A DNA stretch of 64,000 nucleotides from Lingula anatina. Taxonomy: Eukaryota; Brachiopoda; Lingulata; Lingulida; Lingulidae. Below, in pieces: positions 27,621 to 36,744 of the stretch (position 1 is the stretch's first letter; each line of letters opens with the position of its first letter). The stretch is from the NCBI RefSeq assembly GCF_001039355.2, contig NW_019774781.1:439519-503518 (forward strand), in the 5' to 3' direction. Made by a program: the position numbers and the translations under genes. The notes beneath the pieces were generated by a model. That model saw only the letters and a list, made by a program, of their open reading frames with translations. It searched no databases and was not told where the DNA came from.

Positions 27621-30336
27621 CGCATTAGGGTGTGTGTAAGATCGAACAGGTGTAAAAAACATCTGGAAATTCCCACTGAGAACTGAAGTACAGGAACTAC
27701 TGAAGTTAAAGAACAGTTGTGGCATTTTCACCTGATGAATGCACCTGAACAGACAAACAACAGTTAACCCTTCCCCTCTTTCCTAAAAACAGTGACAGCC
27801 AAAGAAATGTTGATTGGGAATACTTCAGCCTGTGAAAGAAATCTGTCAAATTTCTTGTTAATTTAAAAGACCAACAGAATGGCAGGGTTCTTATTCATAT
27901 ATATCAATATTGCACCTATCACGGATGTGGAAATTCATAGGAAAAAAGACATTTGCAAGGTAGACCATTCAAGAGGAAACTCCTCCCTAACTGATACAGT
28001 TGATAAAACTAAATGGCAAAAATCCCTGAAGAATTACCTCAGGCTTGCATTTGTATCAAAATCTGATTACCACAACGACTGCAATCAGTTCATGCATGTT
28101 TTATTGAAAAAAAAAAAAAAAACAGGAGTGCCTTTTTTAAAGAACACGTTCAACATTTTTATCAGTCTAAAAATGTCTGTTCTGGTGAAATAAGAAGAAA
28201 AAAATGATATACCAAGCCGTAATTTATGTTGCTCCTCTTAACATGGAATGTGAAGATTAGACAGAGCCTAGAAAACCACAGACCATCTCCAATATGGAGA
28301 AAAGTGATAAATTAGACCAACCAGACTGTACTTGTCAGGCTTCATATCTGGATTACTGAAGCCCATGTTTCACGAGAGAAGTTATGACCAAAAGCTGGCT
28401 TAACTTATAGACCAGAATTCTTAGTCTATCTGAACCAATATGAATCAGTGGTAGCCAATTCTGCAACCGTCACATAAAAATAAAGAAATGGATATAGACT
28501 AATATTCACTTGATATTAGAAAACTACTACAATATTTTCCCACAGTTAGTGGATTAAATTCCATGGTCTTAAAGTTAAGACCAACTTTGTCCTAATAGTT
28601 CCTTTGTGAAGCTGACGTCTGGGACAATATGATGGCTACAGAGATAAAAGTTACAACAATAACCATGCATCCACAGATGCTCTGCACCGGTTAAAACATT
28701 TAACAGACATTTTCTAGGGCAAATGACGTTTATTTATTATATCTAAACTCATTTTCATTATTACCATTCTCTAAATGCAACTTGCAGTATATGGGTAATA
28801 CTTCAGTTTCATAACTGTGGCAGAAAAACTCATCTCACTGCTGCCTCTGTTTGCATATATATTGATACAGTCACTCTATATGCCCTTTTCCCCACCTTGC
28901 CATGTACTTATCAGCACTGTGACATTTTGAAAGATTGAGAACTTTACAGCTTGGTTATAGTATGCAAGAGAATCATCTTAATGGAGCACCTATTCCTCAC
29001 TCAACCAGTTGACCTGATTTATGTCGATTGGTCCAACACCTTCCCCTCTTTCCATAGTGTTATTACACCTTAAGACCATTCAAAGTGTTGCAATACAGAT
29101 AAGGATTACTGGGGTGGCGCTAGCAATTTTATTCATTTAGCCAAATTACTACTTTTCATCGCTTTTTTGTCCAAACGGTTTAAATTTGACTAAAATCAGT
29201 CAAATCAACCCTATTTTGTTTAGCCAAATTCAGTCAGTTTTAGCATATGGCTAAACTGGTGAGTGTTAGCGCTACCCCAGTATTACTTATAATGTGAAAA
29301 GGACCTTGTATTTATTGCCTGCCCTAGCTAGATAATATCAAAGACACCACCCCCTATCCAGTTGGGAAGAATATATTCATTTCTAAAACAGACTGCATGA
29401 CACTACAGACCCCAACCCTGAATTGTGGAAAGGTATTTTACATTTTTAAAACTTTGTATAGCCTGCATATAAAGTCAACATAAAACTAACCTCTGTAACT
29501 TTGCATATAGCTACGATATAGTATTATTAACTATTCTGTAAAATTTTAACCACGGTGTTTACACGGCCTTCAAAATGTATTCATATTAAGTTATCATTAA
29601 AAAACTGAGTGCCCTTAACAGTTGGGCCTTTTTCCAACTGGTTTTCAGCAAAACAAATGTATCTACTGTAATTTCTTAAGATCTTCATACACCCCGATTT
29701 CTCAAATATTTTTCCAAGATTTATCATTATATGCACCTAAAAATATACTTTCAAACTCCAAGCCAAGCAACTTTTAATTCAAGACTTTCAAGCATAATGA
29801 ATAAACCACAACTTTGTGGAAAATCATTAATTTATTTTATTCAAATTTACAGAGTAATTACAATATCTATGTAATAATTTGCACTTAACTCAATTACAAA
29901 GGTAAGCACTTTGATCGATGTTATCTTCCATAATACGTGATGATCCTTAAACCAATTAGTTATATCCTTTCCATTCGTCGTGACCAATTATATTTATCAA
30001 ATAATTGTCTTTCTATATTTGTGTGCTTTGTAACTACTATATTATCTGATAACTCGAAACCAAAGGTATGTTACTATCAGAAACCATTGTTTGAGCAAAA
30101 TGTTGATAAACACATAATTGTGTTTTAATCTGTGTAAGATTGCATATCTAAAATAGGTTAATAAGTTTTTTTTTTTTCCTTTTAATCTGTGACTGAGACA
30201 TTGTTTGCTTTGTATATTCTGATATAACTGTATAGTTAGGTATTCTTTGCATCTGAACGATATGTTTTGAATAGAGGTTTATAATTCTAACATATTGTTT
30301 TTCATATACTGTGTCATAATAAATAATAATCTCTCG

Positions 30337-30387
<51 letters not shown>

Positions 30388-33300
30388 GTATCGCTAGTAA
30401 CTTTTTTTCTTCAAACTTTCCATATGACAATTTTGGGCCCATGTTTTATCTGGTGGCTTAAATATTTAACTTTGAGAGGAAAAAATAAAATAAAACATTG
30501 AAATTTATGACCAGTTAATATACAGTTTAATTAATAACATTAACAATTTGTCCAAACCATAACCCACACAAATAATTATTGGTGTCCATGCACTGTTATG
30601 TCATCATTATAAATTGATTTCCAATAACCAAGAGCATTATGACTTATAGAGAGTTAACCCTGTGAAATTTACCTCTAATTTTGAAACATTTTAGTACTGT
30701 AATTTTTAAGAATTTCCTAATTATAGCCCTGCAAGGTGCATTGTAACGTATGATTATATAATGCCCTATATAAGACCTAAATTATTATTATTATTACTAT
30801 TATTATTATCAGCATTTCAGTAACTTGAAACAGCAGAGCATGCTAATAAAACAGAGGTCAGATTTTAGTGACATCGGAAACACAGGGTGTTACAAGAAAA
30901 CAGGAGAGGCGTTCTTTTGTCTCATAAGCAGTGTACACCATATAGTGACTCCACACTAGAAATTCATACAGTCAATGAATCAGGCCATGTATAGTAGTCA
31001 TAGCACACATTCCAGCTCTGATGAATTTTCTTCTTAAAAATCTGCAGCAAAAGTTACCAGACTAAGATGATTCACATAAAAGCCAATCCTAAAAGAAGGG
31101 TCGAATGACCCGCATTTTGTGAGTCACTCTCTTAAGTTAAATAATGGAATACCAGCACATTCACCCATATATAATTGCATCAGCCATGGCCTATTAATCT
31201 CTCAAACATGGGCCAACTGAGCAATGATTGTGTTAGAGAAGCTACAGGTCACAATCATGTGACTCACACATGGTATGCAATTTTATTTTAACCAGCCCTG
31301 GAATGAGTCATCATTTGGGTGAGCACTTGTACCCGCCTAAATAAATATGCATGAGTTGCAGTTTGGAAAAGATCATGAACCTGAATGATATTGTGATGCT
31401 ACAGAAGAATACGCAACAGTAATTGATGGAAAGGATAACTTATAATTAAGACACACTTAATTTTCATCAAAACAGCCTAATACTTGTAAATAAGGATGAA
31501 ATACCTTTTTTATCCAGTCAATGAAAGAAAATTGTGTATTAAATTGAAACTGGTATTAAGAAAATAGTTTGGATTGAATCTGAGAATAGATACACAGAAA
31601 AAATATTGAATGTTTAGGTTTTTCCTGTTTTAAATGCTGTTTCATCAAGATATCCTCTAGAATCACAACTATTCTGTGTTTTTAGTTTTAGAATGATATA
31701 ATAGCACACCTTGGTAAAAAGAAGGAAAAAAGTCAAAATTTCCTGTCAAACAAATGTGTGCTCTGATAAAAAGATCTCAGTGTGACAAAAATAAATAAAT
31801 AAAAACTTACCGCGGGCTGCCTAGTCAGGTTGACCAGATCTCTCACATTGTAATACTGATGTTTTTCAAATGCTGAGAATAACATATCCATGACTTGTTC
31901 TTTGTCCTTCCGTGATTTTTTCCCTTCATCTTTCTTCTTGGCTAGGTAGTCTTTCTGCAATGGTATATAGTAACAATTTTGGTGAAAAAAGATGAAGCAG
32001 CATAGAAGTCTTTCTGCAATGGTATAAATTAACAATTATGGTAAGAAAACAAGATGGAACAGCTTGGAAAGTTTGATGGAAAATGGAGTTGAAGGAGAGA
32101 AGGTGTGACTTGAATGTCATGTTTGAAAGAGTTGGTTGGAGGATGGAGGTGTAAAGGACAATGGAGTACAGCTACTGGAGAGCGCAAGAGCAGTCTTCGA
32201 CATTAGCCACTAGTCCTACGCCCACAACACGTAAAATTTTGGATGGACCAGGTGATTTGTCAGGATGTATGAATTTAGTGGTCTAACATGGCCAATAGAT
32301 TTTGTTTTTTTTTTAAAGTTTTGGAGAGCTTTTGATTTGATTTTTATTTCTGTGTCTATTTAATGTATCTATTTCATGATTTTTCTAAATTTAAAACAAA
32401 ATCTCAGTCTTGTTATAACTATTTATAAATGCAATAGGGGAAAATGCCCAGTCTTATTGAATTGTTCATTCCGACCAATGAATCCCGGTACAGAAAAATA
32501 GCTTTTAGGATACTGGTGGCCCTAATGGTAAGTAAGCTAAAAAGGTAACAGCAAAGGGATTACCATCGGGAGGGTTTTGGAGTACTAAATGGTATCATTA
32601 AATCAGTGATGAAACGGTGATTGTGGGTGTTCAGGTAAAGGAGATATTTGAGAGACCAATTTTTCAGTTTTTACCCCCCAATCGCAATCATGATGTCACC
32701 TGTAAGATCACATGTGTAAACATTAATTAATTTAGTCACTGAACATTGAAGATTTATTTATAAGCCAAAAGAATGCATGGAAGGCAGTAAATAAGAAGTT
32801 TTGGGTGAAGGATGACAAAATCCTTAAGGATAGCAGTTATGTACTTACATTAAACTGGTGATCAGACTTGGGTTTGTAGTTCAATACTATCTTGTCCAAC
32901 TGTTGCACTTGTCTCTGTGGCTTATTCTGTTGTTCTACATGTATTCTGTAAGTTGATAATAACTATTATTATCAGTATAGTAACAACATTCATTTAAAAT
33001 TGCTATCAAAAAGATTTACACATACAACTTGTAAAAGCAATATTGAAAGATGTGAGAATCAATTAAAATGATTATATTTTGATATAAACACTTCAATACT
33101 ATTTAAATTTTTTAGCAGACCAGATATATGATGTATACTATGAGAAGATATCATAACAACCAGGCCTAAATAGACATCAAGCATGAGACTGCAATTTAGT
33201 GAAAAAAGTCAGAAAATATGGCATGAGGTCTAGGGGGCCACCTAGGTGAATGATATTTTTGGCTCCCAAAAAGTCAGAAATACGCCAATAGTCGAAAAAA

Positions 33301-35959
33301 GTCATCCCTGTGATATCTGTATAGTGTAAACACCAAGCTCTATACCTAAATTTGTCTTTTTCATATGAAAAGACAACAAATACAACTGATGGTGATATTA
33401 GTACGTCCAGAAACATTGTGACTGTCCATAATATCACAATAATTGAGCTATAACCCTATTAAATAACATAAACAGCCAGTTTCCATCCTGAAATCTTACT
33501 CACCGTTTAAGCTTCATATAGTTATCGTCACCAAGTGGTCTGCACTCTGCTCTGTGCATGACTTTGCCTTCCACTGCTACTCGTTGCTCTGAAATCACAA
33601 TACCAGTACAGTCATTGTTCAACAAATTGGAAATCCTCCTTCCACTACCGCTGCCACGACACACACGCATGCATGCACACACACACACACCACACACTTT
33701 TTCTTCATATGAATCATATCTAACCCCTCGTGACTGTTTTTTTTCCCTAAAGACTAGGAAATTATGGTGAAAAGTGCGACTGATAAATTGTGTTTATTTG
33801 TTTTATTAAAAAAATACAGTACATGTCATCAGAGTATTAAAGCTGTATGGACAACTATATATACCCCACTTACCATTAGTGTCCCCGGATACACCTGTTT
33901 GAAAAAAGACAAATGAAAACGTATTTTAATGACAAAACATATTAAACTAATAAGACACAAGAATTTATTACTTTAATATCCTGCCAACAAAGCGAAAAAA
34001 AAGTCACTCCTTAGTTTGAAATATCCACAAAATAATTTCAATGCATTACTAGTAACTATTCATTTTTACTAAGATATCTGTTTTACTAGATATTGGATAT
34101 TGCAACACAATGCGGGGGAGGGGGGGGGGCAGAGGGGGGCACAGAAGGCATGGGGACCTTCTTAGCCACATGTGTGACAACTGCAGATCATAAAACACAG
34201 GACTGCAAATTAAAAGACATACAGTTTGCATATGGGAGAAAAAGATTCATCATGAATTTCATCCATGAAGGGAAAAAATTAAAATCTTATTTATAACTAG
34301 AACCAGTGGATTTTGTATTTTTTCTCAGATTCTGTCAGGATATAGCATGATGACAAACTGATTTTAATTAGGAAATTTAAAAACTGGTAAATTGCTGATA
34401 TTTCCAGTAATTTTTATAGAGGTCAAAAGCCTATTGCACATATGCCTTCAATATGACTGCAAATCAGCCAATGATGCACATTAAAATATCGTACAGATGA
34501 AATTTTTACCTGCACCATCCTGTGTGAGCACGAACAATTTCTGATTCGCTGTTCCCGTGACAACAAACTTGTGATCTCTTGGAACCTCCTCTCCTGTTTC
34601 GTCTTTTTTCGCAAGCGATTCTTGGAGAGAGAATAAAACTTCAGGTTTCCCACCCTGGAATCTGAAAAATGTGTGTGATAGGTATAAAATGCATGTAATA
34701 CCTTTACACAGCAATAAAGTCAATTTTCCTGAAAATTCCAAAAATTCATGAAGCAATATCTTATCCTCACATATATATCAACCAAATTATGGAACTTCTG
34801 TGGTAAAATTAGTTGATGTTGGGGGTCTAGATCCTAAGACTTTTCATTTACAAAAACCTGAATTGACTGGTCACCTTATTTATTTATTTATGGCTAGGAA
34901 TAGATGGGTCCCCATAGCCTCGTCACACATATGAAACCCTAATGTTGGATAGTTGTTGAATTTTTCCCACAAAAGTTCCAGAATTCGATTGATATGTATA
35001 TGCATATTCATAAGTCTTATTTCACAGGATGATTAAAAAATCACTCACAAATAAGCAATAAAACAGCAGAATTAACAAAACTTGAAAACTTTGGAACAAA
35101 AAATTTTGTCCGAGTTGTGAAACCATTCAAGTCAGGCAACATTCATATTAAAAGTACGTAACAAATGCTCAACAAAAAGAATCCCACCGTTATAAGGTGA
35201 TAACTTATATGGACTTAATTGGATATTCAATAAAAATGTTAAACAAAAAAAAGGAAACAATGCAATCATCTCCCAAGTATGGACTTAATTCCTACAGCCT
35301 ACATGTACCTTGGCTGTGTAATTCTGAGCTTTCCCACTTCATTAGAGCTTCCAGCTTTCTTCCACCTTTCTGCTAAATATTTGGGAACCTGGAAAGCAAA
35401 GTCATATCAACTGATAAAAATAACCATTGTACTGTATTTATATTGTTTATTTATTATTTGATAATTTATTATTAACATTTTAGACATATTTGCTGCTGTT
35501 CTCGATGTGACAACAATATATACATATATATAATTACAAAATGCAAGCGTCATATTAAGCAACTGTTTATATGATTTATAAATCACAAACAAAACATGTA
35601 AATTCATGCTTTGTCATGTAATGTCATGAGTACATGTGTTTAATTTTTACAATATGCTCTACTCCTAGAGCATGCATTTTCAGAAACTGGATTTTACTAG
35701 TAGGGCGATTGCATTTATTTCCTTTAACAATGTTTTTTGTTCTTGTTTGAGTTTTTAACACTTTAGTGGACTCGTATGCTAATATTATAAGGTCGTTTTG
35801 CATTGCTTTTTAATTATTTCTAAATTCTCCAAACCGAGTTTTCACTGTTTCAGTTTCGCTGTTTACCTTCACCAACCAAACTCCTCTGCTTGCTGCGGTT
35901 AAATCCAGATCAGACAACTCGTGAACTTTCTCTGTTTTGTCCATTTGGCCTTTTTGCAT
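7987..35959 (-). CDS. GTF2F2: TFIIF subunit beta (RAP30), 8 exons
   Basis: TFIIF beta pairs with the alpha subunit, binds RNA polymerase II and delivers it to the promoter in the nucleus. Coding exons on the minus strand: 35959-35867, 35388-35309, 34661-34510, 33894-33874, 33588-33504, 32945-32849, 31954-31811 and 8115-7987. Every junction is GT-AG and in phase, total 801 nt, 266 aa (human protein 249 aa). The N-terminal dimerisation region spans exons 1-5. The C-terminal winged-helix region ([20 protein letters not shown], then [14 protein letters not shown] and [12 protein letters not shown]) is strongly conserved. Odd points: a 21-nt exon 4, a duplicated acceptor before exon 7, and a 23.7-kb last intron (8116-31810) holding a duplicated 5-kb block and gaps. 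The first two exons occur again at 44952-45655. Start: first ATG of the conserved N-terminus. Confidence 0.93.
8116..10641. other. GTF2F2 last intron, proximal part
   Basis: Intronic sequence with no recognised gene. The only structured item noted is a short perfect stem-loop at 9619-9660 (11-bp arms TTTACCCCAGC and complement, 20-nt loop). Remaining open frames are short and unstructured. Confidence 0.6.
10642..15686. repeat. 5-kb intronic segment, copy A
   Basis: It matches 16188-21210 along its whole length with small substitutions and microsatellite length changes, starting at AATTGACTGCAATG and ending at a poly-G run broken by a single n (15687). It contains a long AT array (about 12708-12776), a GA array near 14826 and no gene. 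It differs from copy B by a 38-bp local duplication (13508-13545 repeated at 13591-13628) absent there. Confidence 0.9.
12708..12776. repeat. (AT)n microsatellite
   Basis: About 68 bp of alternating AT in copy A; the same site in copy B (18214-18233) has only about 20 bp. Open frames here are repeat translations. Confidence 0.95.
15687..15687. other. Single-base assembly gap
   Basis: One n directly after a run of about 20 G. The sequence that follows (15688-16187) is unrelated to what follows the same poly-G in copy B, so this is a contig join and not a read error. Confidence 0.85.
15688..16187. other. 500-bp linker between the 5-kb copies
   Basis: This sequence was seen only once. Its right half (about 16000-16187) has four CGAAATTCA-type words and two GGC(T/C)GATTTTAAG words in a loose repeat, resembling a decayed repeat element. 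No gene was seen. Confidence 0.5.
19549..19597. repeat. (CT)n microsatellite
   Basis: A CT run with one TTT interruption. It is essentially absent at the equivalent place in copy A (near 14130), a clear length polymorphism. Confidence 0.9.
20330..20372. repeat. (GA)n microsatellite
   Basis: About 40 bp of alternating GA; the counterpart in copy A near 14826 is shorter and interrupted. Confidence 0.9.
21500..21654. other. 155-N assembly gap with redundant flanks
   Basis: The approximately 285 bp left of the gap (from the poly-G at 21190 to GTGTACAAT at 21498) recurs right of it (21655-21969). The two contigs therefore overlap and were not merged; no missing sequence need be assumed. Confidence 0.85.
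22420..22680. repeat. Diverged tandem repeat in GTF2F2 intron
   Basis: Three diverged units of roughly 100 bp share the order AAAGTTTACxGxA, a short AT stretch, ATTC, then GTGACA or GCGACA. No coding capacity. Function unknown. Confidence 0.45.
23431..23431. other. Single-base gap in a GT/G-rich repeat
   Basis: The word TGTGTGTCACTGTTTGTGTG occurs on both sides of the n (about 23345 and 23432), each followed by a GT run and a G run. This is probably the same locus entered twice at a contig join. Confidence 0.75.
23871..23952. repeat. (TTATA)n microsatellite
   Basis: About 16 perfect 5-bp units within the GTF2F2 intron. Confidence 0.95.
25013..25092. repeat. (GT)n-(GA)n compound microsatellite
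   Basis: A GT run to about 25057 switches directly to an interrupted GA run. The open frames across it are repeat translations. Confidence 0.95.
26158..26331. repeat. 75-bp minisatellite, 2.3 units
   Basis: TTTCACTTTTCTTGTTCAAA recurs at about 26160, 26234 and (as TCTCATTCAAA) 26310, giving periods of 74 and 76 bp. No gene was recognised. Confidence 0.75.
27017..27093. repeat. (TA)n microsatellite
   Basis: A near-perfect TA run of about 77 bp in the GTF2F2 intron. Confidence 0.95.
27145..27380. mobile_element. Decayed MITE of the TTCCCATA family
   Basis: The right end (GTTGGATCCATCTACATGGA through TCTATGGGAATGGG) matches the right part of the element at 63580-63843 and a stretch at 12410-12475. 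An inner inverted pair (TGCAATCAGCTTAACTGAAT and the roughly complementary TGATTGCATTCAGTGAGA) supports a foldback element. Confidence 0.5.
29108..29281. mobile_element. 174-bp MITE, ACTGGGGT termini
   Basis: The termini ACTGGGGTGGCGCTA (29108-29122) and TAGCGCTACCCCAGT (29267-29281) are inverted repeats with one mismatch. ATT directly flanks both sides and may be a 3-bp target duplication. The interior repeats TTTAGCCAAATT and TCAGTCA words and has no coding capacity. The superfamily is not assigned. Confidence 0.75.
30345..30385. repeat. (CA)n microsatellite
   Basis: A CA run preceded by a short CT run, inside the GTF2F2 intron. Confidence 0.95.
31811..31954 (-). CDS. GTF2F2: GTF2F2 exon 7 (start of the winged-helix domain)
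   Basis: It encodes 48 residues, [18 protein letters not shown] through [16 protein letters not shown], in phase 0 on both sides, with donor gtaagt. The acceptor region attgcag is duplicated 59 bp further upstream in gene direction (decoy exon start at 32013), where splicing would add 59 nt and shift the frame. Confidence 0.92.
33874..33894 (-). CDS. GTF2F2: GTF2F2 21-nt micro-exon 4
   Basis: Between acceptor ttcaaacag and donor gtaagt lie 21 nt that read VSGDTN, with a split glycine before and a split glutamate after. Exon 3 ends with one base of a codon and exon 5 starts with two, so the exon can be kept or skipped without changing frame. It lies in the variable stretch between TQDGAG and QRVAVEGKV. 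It is inferred from splice signals and phase, with no transcript support. Confidence 0.75.
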
Positions 35960-36047
35960 TTTAAACGCAAATGCTTACGTTTAATGTTAAATATTGTGGC
36001 CAAAAGTAATTTTGCCGAGAGCACGAAATCAACGTTTTCAGAACCAT

Positions 36048-36059
36048 TGCGCATGCGCT
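36048..36059. promoter_or_regulatory. Palindromic NRF1-type site, GTF2F2/ASCC1 promoter
   Basis: TGCGCATGCGCT matches the NRF1 consensus and lies 89 bp upstream of the GTF2F2 start codon, on the divergent side facing ASCC1. Two CTTCCG words (36073-36089), ETS-like, follow. A donor-like CTTCCG/gtaagc at 36089/36090 would end a short non-coding ASCC1 first exon. The copy at 45746-45757 is identical. Confidence 0.65.
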
Positions 36060-36375
36060 CTTATCTAGTTTCACTTCCGTCAACTTCCGGTAAGCGACGA
36101 CGTGGAAGAAAGACCGTCAGCTGCGTCAACACTTTCGTTTCATCAACACCAAAAGACCAGAATATTTAATGGTACGCTAAAGTTGAAACGCAAACCCCTT
36201 TTCATGGTGTTGTTATGGGTCAGATGTAATATATATCCATTTTACAGCCAAAGTTTTACATTTATGTATGGGTTTCGATCATTTAGTTCTGCTACTACTA
36301 GTAAGCCTACTTCTCTGGACTTCCTTGGGTTCCTACATGTAGGACCTTGAGACTCAAGAAACCAACATCTTATTA

Positions 36376-36543
36376 CAGGGGCGGATCCAGAGTTATTTTC
36401 TGACAGTCTTCCAATTTATCTTTATTGATCCATCCTCCATTTTTGACCGTCTTCCGACAGAAAAAATTAGATACCCGTCAATGTAAACTTGAAAATCTGA
36501 CCGTCTTCCGGAAGACCCAGAAGACGCCCTAAATCCGCCTCTG
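36376..36543. mobile_element. 168-bp MITE with 5-bp TSD, absent from the other copy
   Basis: The termini CAGGGGCGGAT and (complement) CAGAGGCGGAT are inverted repeats. The flanks are TATTA on both sides (36371-36375, 36544-36548). The right block copy has the uninterrupted site with a single TATTA at 46074-46078. Short TIR beginning CAG and a 5-bp duplication fit a hAT-like non-autonomous element, though 8 bp is more usual for hAT. It lies in the 5' intron of ASCC1. Confidence 0.88.
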
Positions 36544-36744
36544 TATTAAGATTCTTGTTCTATGTTTGGTTGAAATCTATGGTCGTTGTCACTGATCATT
36601 TACTGCTGACGCCTTGATTGTCTAAGGCATTATGAAACTACCTTGTACTTGAGTATATACACAATATACACCCCCCTAAATGTAGTCCTGTGAAATAAGA
36701 TCTATTTTGATATTTGATGATCTAGCTGTTGCAGAGGCATCTTG

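Noticed and set aside
27325-27639. Cysteine/valine-rich frame resembling a secreted peptide
   Set aside because: It is built from GT and GA dinucleotide runs, with low-complexity frames open on both strands.
36030-36350. Two short plus-strand frames at the ASCC1 5' end
   Set aside because: Start codons differ between the two block copies and no conserved peptide results; the region reads better as 5' UTR and intron.
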